Source: Terriglobia bacterium (GTDB taxonomy: Bacteria; Acidobacteriota; Terriglobia; Bryobacterales; Bryobacteraceae). Taken from it: a stretch of DNA of 64,000 nt. Below the pieces are notes generated by a model. It made no database searches and had not been told where the DNA came from. It was given only the letters and a program-made list of their open reading frames with translations. The stretch is from NCBI GenBank assembly GCA_020073145.1, contig JAIQFS010000013.1, positions 52,309-116,308 on the forward strand. The letters are read 5' to 3'. The translations under genes were made by a program, and so were the position numbers. Every line of letters starts with the position of its first letter. Position 1 is the stretch's first letter. Below are positions 20,189 through 29,012 of this stretch, piece after piece.

Positions 20189-20713
20189 TTAGGCGGCAGC
20201 GCCCATTTGCGCCGGCACCAGCGACCGCAGCTCGAGACGGGCTCCGTCGAACACCTTCAACAGATCGGCAACGTCCACGGTGGCCAGCCCGTAGCGGTAC
20301 AGCACCAGGCGGCAGTGCACCAGGACCATCCCGATGGCGAAAGCGCGCTGGCTCTGGAGCAGCACAGCCGCCAAATCCGGGCGATCGTACCGGGACTGCA
20401 CCATCACGATTTTCAGCGCCATGCTGACGCGCTGGAAATCCGAATGCAGACAAGTGAGATAGCCGCGGAAGACGCGGCACCGTTCACGGCGGAAATTCGC
20501 GGCCATCGCCGAAGTGTAATCGGGCTGCGAACTCAGAAAGCGGAGGTCGTCCCCTTCCAGCAGGCGCATCATGGGCCGGTAACGGTCTACCGACAGCTCG
20601 TCGATCCACTCCGCCGTCACCGGTAATACGGTTCCGGAGGACAACCGACGGTACATGAACGCCCCGGCGAGGGTCAGGCACACCAGCACCGCTGCTGCCA
20701 CCATAAGCTCCAT
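20189..20713 (-). CDS. Conserved hypothetical single-pass membrane protein
   Basis: The 174-residue product starts MELMVAAAVLVCLTLAGAFMYRR, one N-terminal membrane anchor, followed by a soluble alpha-helical part with an aromatic and Arg-rich middle (FRRERCRVFRGYLTCLHSDFQR). No enzymatic motif is recognised. The ATG at 20713 was chosen because it is preceded by AGGAGG about 11 bases upstream; an in-frame ATG at 20764 would add 17 residues without an SD. It is transcribed divergently from the two-gene membrane operon at 20956. The function is unknown. Confidence 0.7.
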   Translation of the reverse strand: MELMVAAAVLVCLTLAGAFMYRRLSSGTVLPVTAEWIDELSVDRYRPMMRLLEGDDLRFLSSQPDYTSAMAANFRRERCRVFRGYLTCLHSDFQRVSMALKIVMVQSRYDRPDLAAVLLQSQRAFAIGMVLVHCRLVLYRYGLATVDVADLLKVFDGARLELRSLVPAQMGAAA

Positions 20714-20885
20714 GGGGTTTTCCGCCTCCTGATACAGAGTACGGCGAGTTCGAACAAGCCGCAAGCCGATTTTGGTATTACCAGTACTTTCTAACCAACG
20801 TTAGGGGGACTTCCCCCAACTCTGGCAATCCTTTGATAACACTGCATGGGGCTCACAGAGCGGGGTTCATCCCCGGCCGTCCGGC

Positions 20886-20914
20886 TTGACTTGCCCGAAG
20901 CCAGAACCTAAAAT
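20886..20914 (+). promoter_or_regulatory. Predicted sigma-70 promoter of the histone-fold membrane operon
   Basis: TTGACT (20886-20891) and TAAAAT (20909-20914) are separated by 17 bp, close to the sigma-70 consensus. The first gene starts at 20956 behind AGGGGAG. About 75 bp upstream a GC stem, GGGGGA-CT-TCCCCC (20804-20817), follows the sequence GGTATTACCAGTACTTTC. This could be a regulatory or terminator-like element. Confidence 0.7.
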
Positions 20915-20955
20915 TTGAAGATCCCTAAATCGAGTGGCGCAGGGGAGAGCGTCCA

Positions 20956-21345
20956 ATGAGCGAGAAGAAGCCCTTTATCGTCGGGAACTGGGACGACCTA
21001 TTCCTGGCTAATAAAATTCGTTCGCTAGAACGCAAGAAAAAGACCAATCTCTACCTGTCCACGATGGGATGTCTCTGCTTCGCCCTGTTCGGAGCCGTTG
21101 TCTCCAAAGGCGCCCCCCCGGACAGCGTCCTGGCGGCCTTGCAAGGGCAAAGGGCCATCTGGGTCGCGATCGCATTGGGAGTCCTGCTGGCGGCAGCCAC
21201 GCTGATCGCCACGGTCCTCTCGCGCACCCCCCAACGAGTGGCAGTCTTAGAATCTTCCTTAATCAAAGGGTTCGGCACGGCCTTGGACGCCAGTGAGTTG
21301 AACCCGAGCAAGAAGGACAACAAAAAAGGAGAAGTGAGGACGTAA
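20956..21345 (+). CDS. Hypothetical two-TM membrane protein
   Basis: This 129-residue product has a charged N-terminus (MSEKKPFIVGNWDDLFLANK, then KIRSLERKKK), two hydrophobic segments (about 34-50 and 66-88) and a charged, Lys-rich tail (SKKDNKKGEVRT). There is no recognised domain. A good SD (AGGGGAG) and a near-consensus promoter upstream support expression. The next gene starts one base after its stop, so the two proteins are made together and may form a membrane complex. The function is unknown. Confidence 0.72.
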   Translation: MSEKKPFIVGNWDDLFLANKIRSLERKKKTNLYLSTMGCLCFALFGAVVSKGAPPDSVLAALQGQRAIWVAIALGVLLAAATLIATVLSRTPQRVAVLESSLIKGFGTALDASELNPSKKDNKKGEVRT

Positions 21346-21346
21346 C

Positions 21347-21775
21347 ATGGCTACCCCGGCAGTCCCCCGCCCGTCGATTGAGAAGACCATCCAGGCAGCT
21401 TATGTTGAGTTGCAATCGGTGGAGTCTCATCCGTTTTCTACGCCCGCGTTCTCCATGCTCAAAGACAAGATCAGCGAATACATCGTGCAGCTGATCATGG
21501 AATCGATCCAGGTTTCCAAACGGCACCGCGCCGATACAGTTTCCGCGGCCCACGTGGAGCAAGCCAGTGACGACTTGGCGTCCGGCGTCAGCCGCCGGTT
21601 TTTCCGCTACGTTGGCGCCGGTGGAGGCATCCTGTTGGGAATCTCCCTGGCTCCGTTCCTGTCGGTCTCGGCGCCCAGCACGCCGCCGCAATACTCCATT
21701 CCCAGCATGGTGGTTTCGGCTGTTCTCGCCTTGCTGGGCACCTTCATGATCGCGTTTCACATCGCGCGCGAATAG
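21347..21775 (+). CDS. Membrane protein with N-terminal histone-fold-like segment
   Basis: This 142-residue product has a cytoplasmic-looking N-terminal part and two hydrophobic helices (about 87-107 and 119-139). Residues about 33-82 resemble a single histone fold: a long helix (SMLKDKISEYIVQLIMES, about 36-53), then RHRADTVSAAHVEQASDD, which matches the archaeal histone pattern R-x-x-T-[IV]-x-A-x-x-[IV]-E-x-A seen in HMf-type proteins. If correct this would be a membrane-tethered bacterial histone-fold protein, possibly binding DNA at the membrane or dimerising. It is translated with the preceding two-TM protein (one base between). The similarity was judged by eye and needs profile confirmation. 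Confidence 0.65.
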   Translation: MATPAVPRPSIEKTIQAAYVELQSVESHPFSTPAFSMLKDKISEYIVQLIMESIQVSKRHRADTVSAAHVEQASDDLASGVSRRFFRYVGAGGGILLGISLAPFLSVSAPSTPPQYSIPSMVVSAVLALLGTFMIAFHIARE

Positions 21776-21826
21776 CGCGGACTCAGCCGAGTGGCTTGGT
21801 AGCGCATCGGGCGCGAGACTGCCCCG

Positions 21827-23488
21827 CTAACGTCCCTCTTCCAGGCGTTGGTACGGACCGACGGCGTAGACGATCTTGCCTCCCACCATGGTCAGCAGCG
21901 ATTCCGTGCTGCCGACCTGATCCACGGGAACCGTCAGGTAATCCTTGGAGAGGACGGCGAGGTCGGCCAGCTTCCCGACTTCCAGCGACCCCCGCTTGTC
22001 TTCGTCATGCGAGAACCACGCGCTGCCCAGCGTGTAGAAGCGCAGGGCATCGGCGCGGTTGGGCGTTTCTTCGGGCCCGCGCAGAGCCGCGCCGCCCACC
22101 GTCTTGCCGTCGAGAAACCACTGCAGCGCGGTGAACGGATTGTAGGAGGCTACGCGGTGGGCGTCGGTTCCTCCGCCCACGACCACGCCGATTTCCTTGG
22201 CAGTCTCGACCGGCGGCGCGCGGCGCGCGGCAGCGACGCCCTCTTGTTGCCGAAAATCCTCGCCGCCGAAATACATGGCGTCCTGCACGGTCCAGCCCAC
22301 ACCCAGCGCTTTCATCCGGCGCAAGGTCTCGGCCGAGGCATCGTTGAGATGCGCGATCGACCAGTGCAGCGGGGCGATCGGCGTCTCGCGGTTCACGCGC
22401 TCCAAAACCGACAACAGCTCTCCCGCCGACGCATCGTGCATCCAGTGCTGCGTGAGACCATAACGGTGTTCCGCGGCCCATTTGGCGATCTCGTAATACT
22501 GCTGCTTCTGAGCGTCGGTGGGCTTGTCGTTGTTGTACATGCCGGCGGTGACAGTCTCTCCCAAGCCGTTGAAGTGCAGCATCTCGTCGCCGAATCCCAT
22601 GGGCAACATTCGCGTCAGAGTTTGGAATTCCGCGAAGTCCGCGCCTGGACTCAAGCTATAGGCCACGCGAAGCGTGAGCTGGCGCTCGCGCCACACTTGG
22701 AACAGTGCGCCGTAGTCGCGGGGCGTCAGGTTGCCGCCTTGTGGGTCCACCACTCCGGTCAGGCCCAGGCGGTTGAGTTCGCGGAAAAATTTCCGGGTGC
22801 CCTCCAGTTGCTCCTCATAGGTGGGCTTGGGCAGTTTGTCGAACAGGGCGATGATGGCGGCCTGGCTGCCGCTGATGGCTCCCGTCGGTTTGCCGGCGGC
22901 GTCGCGCTCCAGCTTGCTGTTCTGCGGCACATCGGCATCGCTGGTGATGTGGAGGGCTTCGAGCGCGGCTGGCGTCAACATCACCCAGCCATACGCCAGT
23001 TGCACATAGACCGGGTTGTTGGGTGCGGCCGCCACCAGCTCCGCCTGCGTCGGCCGCCGGTTCTCCCGGAATTGACTCACGTTCCAACCGCCCGCCACGA
23101 TCAGCCACGATCCCGGCTTCTTGGTCTGCGCGGCTTGACGAATGCGGCCCAGCGCTTCGGCCAGGGTGGACGCCCCGATCCAATTCACCTCGCTGCTGAA
23201 GCTGAGGGCGGCACGGATGGCGTGCAGGTGAGAATCGATCAGGCCGGGAATCACAGTGCGGCCTTCGAGGTCGATCGTCCGCGTCCGCGGTCCGGCCAGC
23301 TTGCGGATTTCGGCGGTGCTGCCGGCCGCCGTGATCTTGCCGTCGCGGATGGCCAGCGCCTGGCGCACCGACGCCTGCGCATCTACCGTCACAATCTTCC
23401 CGTTCACCAGGATGGTATCGGCCGCCTGAGGCCAGGCCGGGGCCGCCAGGAACAGAGCTGTCATCAAACCCGTCAGCAGAAATCTCAC
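21827..23488 (-). CDS. Exported metal-dependent amidohydrolase (YtcJ/COG1574-like)
   Basis: The 553-residue product begins with a signal peptide (VRFLLTGLMTALFLAAPAWPQA). A composite amidohydrolase fold follows: N-terminal ILVNGKIVTVDAQA strand, the metal-binding VIPGLIDSHLHAIRA (HxH), an insert domain, GLTQHWMHD, APLHWSIAHL, GGGTDAHRV and the C-terminal GSLEVGKLADLAVLSKD. It should hydrolyse an amide or related bond in the periplasm; the substrate is unknown. The GTG at 23488 was chosen because GAAGGAG lies about 7 bases upstream and the resulting protein starts with the signal peptide. The 5' extension in frame is Arg-rich and not credible. Confidence 0.88.
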   Translation of the reverse strand: MRFLLTGLMTALFLAAPAWPQAADTILVNGKIVTVDAQASVRQALAIRDGKITAAGSTAEIRKLAGPRTRTIDLEGRTVIPGLIDSHLHAIRAALSFSSEVNWIGASTLAEALGRIRQAAQTKKPGSWLIVAGGWNVSQFRENRRPTQAELVAAAPNNPVYVQLAYGWVMLTPAALEALHITSDADVPQNSKLERDAAGKPTGAISGSQAAIIALFDKLPKPTYEEQLEGTRKFFRELNRLGLTGVVDPQGGNLTPRDYGALFQVWRERQLTLRVAYSLSPGADFAEFQTLTRMLPMGFGDEMLHFNGLGETVTAGMYNNDKPTDAQKQQYYEIAKWAAEHRYGLTQHWMHDASAGELLSVLERVNRETPIAPLHWSIAHLNDASAETLRRMKALGVGWTVQDAMYFGGEDFRQQEGVAAARRAPPVETAKEIGVVVGGGTDAHRVASYNPFTALQWFLDGKTVGGAALRGPEETPNRADALRFYTLGSAWFSHDEDKRGSLEVGKLADLAVLSKDYLTVPVDQVGSTESLLTMVGGKIVYAVGPYQRLEEGR

Positions 23489-23799
23489 GTCACGCTCCTT
23501 CTCACTAAGCTTACTGCGGACGGCCGATCGAACGGCCCGCCTGGTGCGCTCCGCCGCCGCCGGGCGTCTCCGCGGCGGTACTTTTTGCGGGTTTGATGAC
23601 GCTTCCGTTGCAAACCAATTCTCTTTCGATAACAATGCCCGCAATAGAATCTTTCGATTGGCATCCTGCGATTTCTTGGGTTAGGCTAGACCTGAAGTCG
23701 CAGTTCTGTGCCCTGCAGCGTGGTCTGGGATCCCTGGTTCCGATCTCCCCCGCCGGCCCCGTTTTGCCCTCATTGTGCCATACCCACACGGAGGAACTC
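23489..23799. other. Intergenic region between amidohydrolase and transposase remnant
   Basis: This 311-bp stretch must hold the amidohydrolase promoter (read leftward) and the left flank of the inserted element. An open frame continues through it into the transposase but its sequence is not protein-like. I cannot identify a terminal inverted repeat. GAGG at 23791 is the SD of the transposase start. Confidence 0.5.
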
Positions 23800-24228
23800 A
23801 TGAAGCTACAAGACGTCATTTTAAGAGCCATCGCCAAGAAGATCACCTGGGTGGACGCCGCGGAAATCGCCGGCCTGAGCCCCCTGACCATCGGCCGCAT
23901 GCGCCAAAAGTATGAGGCCTTCGGCTACGACGGCTTGTACGACCAGGCCCGCCACAAACGCCGGGTCCACCGCGTCCCCCTGGGAACCGCCGAGACCGTG
24001 CTCGCCCTGTATCAGCAGACCTATTCCGGTTTCACCGTGCGGCGCTTTCATCAGAAGCTCAAGGCCGAACACAGTATCGGTCTGCCCTACAGTTGGGTGC
24101 GGCAGGCGCTGCTGGGAGCGGGCCTGGTGACGATCGCCAAAAAGGCCGAGCCGCCTGCGCCCGTGAAGTTGCGCGAGCGGCCGCGGCGGCGCGTCCTGCA
24201 CTTCGTTAGAAGCGCGTCGTTTCGGTGA
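23800..24228 (+). pseudogene. Truncated ISNCY-family transposase (N-terminal part only)
   Basis: From the ATG at 23800 (SD GAGG) the frame encodes about 130 residues of an ISNCY-type transposase N-terminus: KLQDVILRAIAKKITWVDAA, a helix-turn-helix with IGRMRQKYEAFGYDGLYDQ, and GFTVRRFHQKLKAEHSIGLP followed by YSWVRQALLGAGLV. In full-length relatives an integrase-like catalytic domain follows a basic linker. Here the similarity stops near RERPRRR, and the frame runs into the 3' end of the convergent tldE gene (24206), then stops. The DDE domain is absent, so this is a deletion remnant and cannot transpose on its own. Confidence 0.82.
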
Positions 24229-25546
24229 AGTTGAAGGCCCGCACCTTCATGGCGGGCGCCACCAGATCGAACACCTCTTCACCGGACGCGCGCACGGCCG
24301 CCGAGAGCGCCTCCACGTTCGACAGCATCTCGATCAAACTCTGATTGAAGCGGAAATTGCGCACGCCCGCGGTCACCTTGCCGGCCTCGATCAGGAACGT
24401 CCCGTCGCGCGTCATCCCGGTGAAGATCTTCTCGTAGGGATCCACCTCGCGGATGTACCAGAAGCGCGTCACCAGAATGCCGCGCTCCGTGGACGCAATC
24501 ATCTCGTCCACCGTGGAGTTCGCGCCCGCGATCACGATGTTCATGGGCGCTTCGCCCACCTCGTTCGGCAGCGGGAAGCCATGGCCGGTGGGCTCGACTC
24601 CGGCGTGCGCCGCGGCCTGGCGGCAATAGGCGATCTCGCGCACCACGCCGCGCTCCACCAAGGTCAGGCGCCGCCGCGGCACCCCTTCGCCATCGAACGG
24701 TGGGCCGGACTGTTGCGGATCGAGCGCATCGTCGTGGATGGTGATGTTGTCGCCGAACAGCTTTTGGCCGATGCGGTCGTTGAGAAAGCTGCGGCCGTCG
24801 CGGATCGCCGTAGCGCTGAAATCGCCAAACATCTGGCCCACCAGGTCGAGCACCGCGGCCGGCTCCAGCACCACCGTATACCGGCCGGGCGCGAGTTCGC
24901 GCGGATCCCGCGAAGCAGCAGCCTTGCGCGCCGCGGTCTGCGCCAGCTGAAGGGGTTGAAAGGCGGTGTGATGACAGGCGCTGGCCTTGGCCCAGCCCGA
25001 ACTGTCCGCCGCCATGGCAGTGATCGAGAACCGCGCCAGGGTCTCGCGGTGCGACGCCGCAACCCCGCGCGAGTTCATCAGCGCGTAGAACGATTCTCCC
25101 GTGGAGTAGATTCCCGCCGCCGTCTGTCCCTGGGACTCCACCGCATGAATCGCCTCCGTCACGGCCCGCGCTCGCTCCTCCGGCGACGCTGCCGCCGTAT
25201 CTTCGAACTGCCGCACCGGCTGCGCGTAACCGGCCGGCTCGGCCAGAGGCGGCAGTTCGGAATCCGGTTCCGTCAGCCGCGCGATGGCAATCGCCTCGTC
25301 CACCACCCGCCGGATGGCGTCGCGATCCAGCCGGTTGGTTCCGGCGCGCGCCGTGCGGCCCTCGATCACCGGGCGCACCGAAAGATGCATGGTCCGCTCG
25401 CTGACATTCTGGTGAATCGTGTTGTTGGCGAACCGCGTGAGCGCTTGGGTTTCGCTGGACAGGATGGCTTCGATTTCGGTGACGCCGCCGGCGCTCGCCG
25501 CCTCCGTCACCTGGCCGAACACATCGGCCGCCTCCTTATCCCGCAT
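24206..25546 (-). CDS. tldE: TldE/PmbA-family metalloprotease subunit
   Basis: TldE is the non-catalytic partner of TldD in the TldD/TldE protease that trims peptides and processes some ribosomally made precursors. The 446-residue length fits the family. Recognisable parts include IYSTGESFYALMNSRGV, the mid-region ELAPGRYTVVLEPAAV, GEGVPRRRLTLVERG and the C-terminal DPYEKIFTGMTRDGTFLIE. It has no HExxxH motif, as expected for the TldE subunit. It overlaps the preceding tldD by 11 bp and ends next to a transposase remnant, which marks a rearrangement point just downstream of the operon. Confidence 0.92.
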   Translation of the reverse strand: MRDKEAADVFGQVTEAASAGGVTEIEAILSSETQALTRFANNTIHQNVSERTMHLSVRPVIEGRTARAGTNRLDRDAIRRVVDEAIAIARLTEPDSELPPLAEPAGYAQPVRQFEDTAAASPEERARAVTEAIHAVESQGQTAAGIYSTGESFYALMNSRGVAASHRETLARFSITAMAADSSGWAKASACHHTAFQPLQLAQTAARKAAASRDPRELAPGRYTVVLEPAAVLDLVGQMFGDFSATAIRDGRSFLNDRIGQKLFGDNITIHDDALDPQQSGPPFDGEGVPRRRLTLVERGVVREIAYCRQAAAHAGVEPTGHGFPLPNEVGEAPMNIVIAGANSTVDEMIASTERGILVTRFWYIREVDPYEKIFTGMTRDGTFLIEAGKVTAGVRNFRFNQSLIEMLSNVEALSAAVRASGEEVFDLVAPAMKVRAFNFTETTRF

Positions 25547-26990
25547 ACGCGCTCCCCACTTTGATCTTGCGGAAACGCGCGGGACTGGCCCCGTGCCCCG
25601 TCCCCATCACCTGCTCCGGCTGGCCTTTGCCGCAATTGGGCACACCCCACAGCGTCCAGTGCTCCGGCCCGGCAATGGCGGCACACGCGTTCCAGAACTC
25701 GGTCGAGATGCCGCTATAGCTCGGGTTCTTCAGCATGCGCACGCGCTGGCCGTTTCGCATCTCCCATCCGATCTCGCAACCGAACTGGAAGTTGTAGCGC
25801 TTGTCGTCGATCGACCAGCTCCGGTTGGTCTCCATGTAGATGGCGTGCTCCGCGCCCATGACTTCGTCGAGCGACTGCCGCCCCGGCTCCAGGCTGACAT
25901 TGGTCATGCGGATCAACGGAATCCGTCCCCACCCGTCCGCCCGCATGCACCCGTTCGATTTCGTCTCGCCCACCTGCGCGGCGGTCTCGCGCGACGTCAT
26001 GTACCCCACGAACTGCCCGTTGCGGATGATGTCGGTCGAGCGCGCCGGCACGCCCTCGTCGTCGAACGCGAACGTGCCCAGGCCCGGCCCATGCTCCTGC
26101 CGCGCGTCGCACACCACGTTGACCATCTCCGAGCCGTACTGCAGCCGCCGCAACTGATCGAGCGTCAGAAAACTCATCCCCGCATAGTTGGCTTCGCTGC
26201 CCAGCACGCGGTCCAGCTCAATCGGGTGCCCGATCGATTCGTGAATCTGCAGCCCCAGTTGCGAACTGTCCAGAATCAGGTCGAACTCGCCTTCCGGACA
26301 CTGGTCGGCGGAGTGCAGCGCTACCGCCTCCTCGGCGATGCGCGGCGCGTTCTCCAGCAAGCGCAGCTCCTCCACCAGTTCGTAGCCTTTTAACTGGTAC
26401 TGCCCGCCAAAGGAATTCGGATAGGAACGCCGCTGGATCTCGCCATCCTTGTAGCTCAAGGCCGAGAATCCGGCGCCGGAAGTGACCCGCGTCTGATCCA
26501 CCAAACTGCCCAGCGTCGACGCGAACACCTGCCGCTGGCGCTCGAAATGCATCGAGGCTTCCGCCAGGCTCACGCCCTCCTGCCGGCGCAGTTCGGCATC
26601 CACCGACAGCAGCAAGGCCACTTGCTGGTCGATCGAAATCGAAAACGGATCCGAGCGGTAGGGCGAAACCCATGTCGCCCGGTGGGCTTCTTCCGGCGCC
26701 AGCGTCACCGGATGCTTCCGCGCTGCCACGCTGGCCAGCGCGATCCGATACGCCAGTCCGGCCGCGGCCTCGATGCCCTCACGCGTCAAATCGTCGGTGG
26801 CCGCGAACCCCCAGCAGCCGTGAGCCAGTACCCGAATCCCCAGCCCCATCGACTCCGACCCCGACACGTGCCCCACCTTGCCGTTCTTGGTGGCGATCTC
26901 CCGACCCCGGGTTTCGATCGCGCGCACATCCGCGTAGGAGACGCCGCGCCGCGTCACCGCGTCCAATGCCTGCAGCGCCAGATCGTTCAT
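25536..26990 (-). CDS. tldD: TldD-family metalloprotease catalytic subunit
   Basis: This 484-residue protein is the catalytic subunit of TldD/TldE. It contains the zinc motif HExxxH at 250-255 (LQIHESIGHPIELDR), the GSEANYAGMSFLT segment and a GTFAFDDEGVPARST region typical of TldD, as well as the C-terminal NPSYSGISTEFW. The start is the ATG at 26990, which overlaps the thrC stop by 4 bp (ATGA) and gives a canonical N-terminus (MNDLALQALDAV). It is expressed after thrC and before tldE in one overlapping operon. The natural substrate is unknown; no RiPP precursor is visible nearby. Confidence 0.94.
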   Translation of the reverse strand: MNDLALQALDAVTRRGVSYADVRAIETRGREIATKNGKVGHVSGSESMGLGIRVLAHGCWGFAATDDLTREGIEAAAGLAYRIALASVAARKHPVTLAPEEAHRATWVSPYRSDPFSISIDQQVALLLSVDAELRRQEGVSLAEASMHFERQRQVFASTLGSLVDQTRVTSGAGFSALSYKDGEIQRRSYPNSFGGQYQLKGYELVEELRLLENAPRIAEEAVALHSADQCPEGEFDLILDSSQLGLQIHESIGHPIELDRVLGSEANYAGMSFLTLDQLRRLQYGSEMVNVVCDARQEHGPGLGTFAFDDEGVPARSTDIIRNGQFVGYMTSRETAAQVGETKSNGCMRADGWGRIPLIRMTNVSLEPGRQSLDEVMGAEHAIYMETNRSWSIDDKRYNFQFGCEIGWEMRNGQRVRMLKNPSYSGISTEFWNACAAIAGPEHWTLWGVPNCGKGQPEQVMGTGHGASPARFRKIKVGSAYAG

Positions 26991-28210
26991 CGCGGTGTGA
27001 TCAGGCCTCCCAGTTTGTCTTGCTCCCCCGCCGACGCCCGCGGAAAGCGCGTGGAGTAGGCCTCCGCGTATTTCATCCCGGTGCCGGTGTTGTACAGCAC
27101 GATGCGATCCGCCGCCTTCAGGAAACCGGACGCCAGCAGCTTCTCGCACGCCGCCACGCACGCCGCGCCTTCCGGCGCCGCGAAGATCCCTTCCTCCGAC
27201 GCCAGCCGCGCGCCTGCATCCAGCGTCTCGGCGTCAGTCACCGCCAGTGCCGTGCCGCCGCTCTTCCGCACCGCCTCCAGCACCAGAAAATCGCCCAGCG
27301 GTTTCGGCACGCGCAGCCCGCTGGCCACGGTGTGGGCATCGTCCCAAAAGCGGCTGCGCGGCTGGTTCTCCTCGAAAGCGCGCACCACCGGCTGGCAGCC
27401 CTCGGCCTGCACCGCAATCATCTTCGGCCGCCGGCTGCCGAGCCACCCCAACCGTTCCATCTCTTCGAAGGCCTTCCACATCCCGATCATCCCCACGCCA
27501 CCGCCCGTGGGGTAAAAAATCGCGTCCGGCAATTCCCAATCCATCTGCTCGGCCACTTCATACCCCATGGTCTTCTTGCCTTCGATGCGGTACGGCTCCT
27601 TGAGCGTGCTGATATCGAACCAGCCTTCGGCCGGCGCGCGCTCCGCCACCATGCGCGCGCAATCACTGATCAACCCGTCCACCAGCGTCACTCGCGCCCC
27701 ATAAGCCATGCACTCCAGGTAGTTCGAGTGCGGCACGTCGCGCGGCAAAAAGATGTGGGCCTCGATCCCCGCCGCCGCCGCGTAGGCCGCCAGCGCCCCG
27801 GCTGCATTTCCCGCCGAGGGAATCGCCACCTTGCGGATCCCCAGCTCGACGCACATCGAAATCGCGCACGAGAGCCCGCGTGCTTTGAACGACCCCGTCG
27901 GGTTCAACCCTTCGTCTTTCACCCAGAGCTGCTCGGCTCCCAGGCGCGCTTCCAGCCGCTTGGCGCGCAGCAGCGGCGTCCACCCCTCGCCCAGCGAGAT
28001 CACGTGCTCATCCGCCGGCGGCAGCACGGGCGCGTACCGCCACATGGTCGGCGGCCCGCTGGCGACCGCCCGCCGTCTCCACCGCGACCGGATGCGGTCC
28101 AGATCGTACCGCACCAGCAGGGGCCCCCCGCAGCTACACAGGCTATGGACCGCGCCTGCCTCGAACCTCAGTCCGCACAGACTGCACTCCAGATGCGTCA
28201 CTTTGTGCAT
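26987..28210 (-). CDS. thrC: Threonine synthase
   Basis: Threonine synthase converts O-phosphohomoserine to threonine with PLP. The 407-residue product has an N-terminal zinc ribbon (C9, C12, C25, C27), as in one ThrC subgroup. It has the active-site Lys 109 in NPTGSFKARG, the phosphate-binding SAGNAAGALAAYAAAAG and the PTGGGVGMIGMWK loop near 240. The C-terminal TGTGMKYAE is also typical. It is the first gene of an overlapping operon with tldD and tldE. A cysteate- or other phosphohomoserine-like side activity cannot be excluded, but threonine synthase is the strongest call. Confidence 0.93.
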   Translation of the reverse strand: MHKVTHLECSLCGLRFEAGAVHSLCSCGGPLLVRYDLDRIRSRWRRRAVASGPPTMWRYAPVLPPADEHVISLGEGWTPLLRAKRLEARLGAEQLWVKDEGLNPTGSFKARGLSCAISMCVELGIRKVAIPSAGNAAGALAAYAAAAGIEAHIFLPRDVPHSNYLECMAYGARVTLVDGLISDCARMVAERAPAEGWFDISTLKEPYRIEGKKTMGYEVAEQMDWELPDAIFYPTGGGVGMIGMWKAFEEMERLGWLGSRRPKMIAVQAEGCQPVVRAFEENQPRSRFWDDAHTVASGLRVPKPLGDFLVLEAVRKSGGTALAVTDAETLDAGARLASEEGIFAAPEGAACVAACEKLLASGFLKAADRIVLYNTGTGMKYAEAYSTRFPRASAGEQDKLGGLITPR

Positions 28211-28333
28211 TAAGAGAAGAGTCTAGCATCCGAGCCCGGCTCGCCCCCAAAAATAGGCGAAAAGTCCCATTACCGCACCCTTACTCCTAGCCATTTCCCC
28301 AATTCCGCTTCCATGTTGCGATGGAAGAGAACC

Positions 28334-28489
28334 ATGGGCCTCGCTGACGCACTCATCTTCGCTTTCGCCGCCGCCGTCGATGTGGCGGTGCTGGTGGCGC
28401 TCCGCCGCTTCCGCCGCTGGCAGCACCAGCGCCCCGCCGAGCGTATCTCCCGCGGCCTCGTGTTGGCGATCCGCTACCAGCGCATCTGA
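28334..28489 (+). CDS. Small single-TM protein (51 aa)
   Basis: This short frame starts MGLADALIFAFAAAVDVAVL and continues with VALRRFRRWQHQRPAERIS, giving one hydrophobic segment followed by a basic cytoplasmic tail. GGAAGAG lies about 4 bases before the ATG, closer than ideal. It is divergent from thrC and convergent with the YkgJ-type gene. No family is recognised. It may be a small membrane peptide or a chance frame. Confidence 0.35.
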   Translation: MGLADALIFAFAAAVDVAVLVALRRFRRWQHQRPAERISRGLVLAIRYQRI

Positions 28490-28526
28490 TCGGTCAGGCC
28501 GCTTCCGGCCCGGCCCGCCTGGTTGT

Positions 28527-28937
28527 TCAGTACATCTCCGGATACGCTTCCCGCATCTCCCGAGCCTGTTCGCGCGCGCTCTCGATCTGAATCAGCGGCC
28601 CCTTCCCCATACCCGGGCAATACCGCGCCGTCTTCTTCCATTCCCGCCGGCTCTCCACCAGTTCCGGCCAAAAGGGAAAGATGCGGCACTGCGTCGGCTT
28701 GGCGGGGTGAATCGAGCAGCCCTCCCCGCGCAGGAAGTGGCATTGCGATTCCCGCGGCACGCGTAGCCGCAGCCGGTTGCGGGTGCGGTAGACGTACTGT
28801 CGCTCAAACGCCGCCGGAACCATTCCTAGAAAGGTGGCTGCCCGCACCAGATCGGCTTCCGTCAAATAGACGAATCCGCGCTGGGTGCAACATTCCGTAC
28901 ACCCGGGCTGGCATTCGAAGCGAAGCGCCTGCGCCAT
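28527..28937 (-). CDS. YkgJ-family cysteine-cluster protein
   Basis: The 136-residue product belongs to the YkgJ/UPF0153 family of zinc- or iron-binding cysteine cluster proteins. The N-terminal CX3CX2CC motif is at C9, C13, C16 and C17 (FECQPGCTECC). The family region also has RVPRESQCHFLRGEGCSIHP and KPTQCRIFPFWPEL. The biochemical role of the family is unknown. It is convergent with the 51-residue frame and divergent from the CBS gene, with 75 bp between starts. Confidence 0.88.
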   Translation of the reverse strand: MAQALRFECQPGCTECCTQRGFVYLTEADLVRAATFLGMVPAAFERQYVYRTRNRLRLRVPRESQCHFLRGEGCSIHPAKPTQCRIFPFWPELVESRREWKKTARYCPGMGKGPLIQIESAREQAREMREAYPEMY

Positions 28938-29012
28938 GCCTCATTATCCGCTGTTCGCCGGCCTTCGTTTGTGATACTCTTCAGCTAAGATTTCTCGGGA
29001 AAGGGGTGAGAT

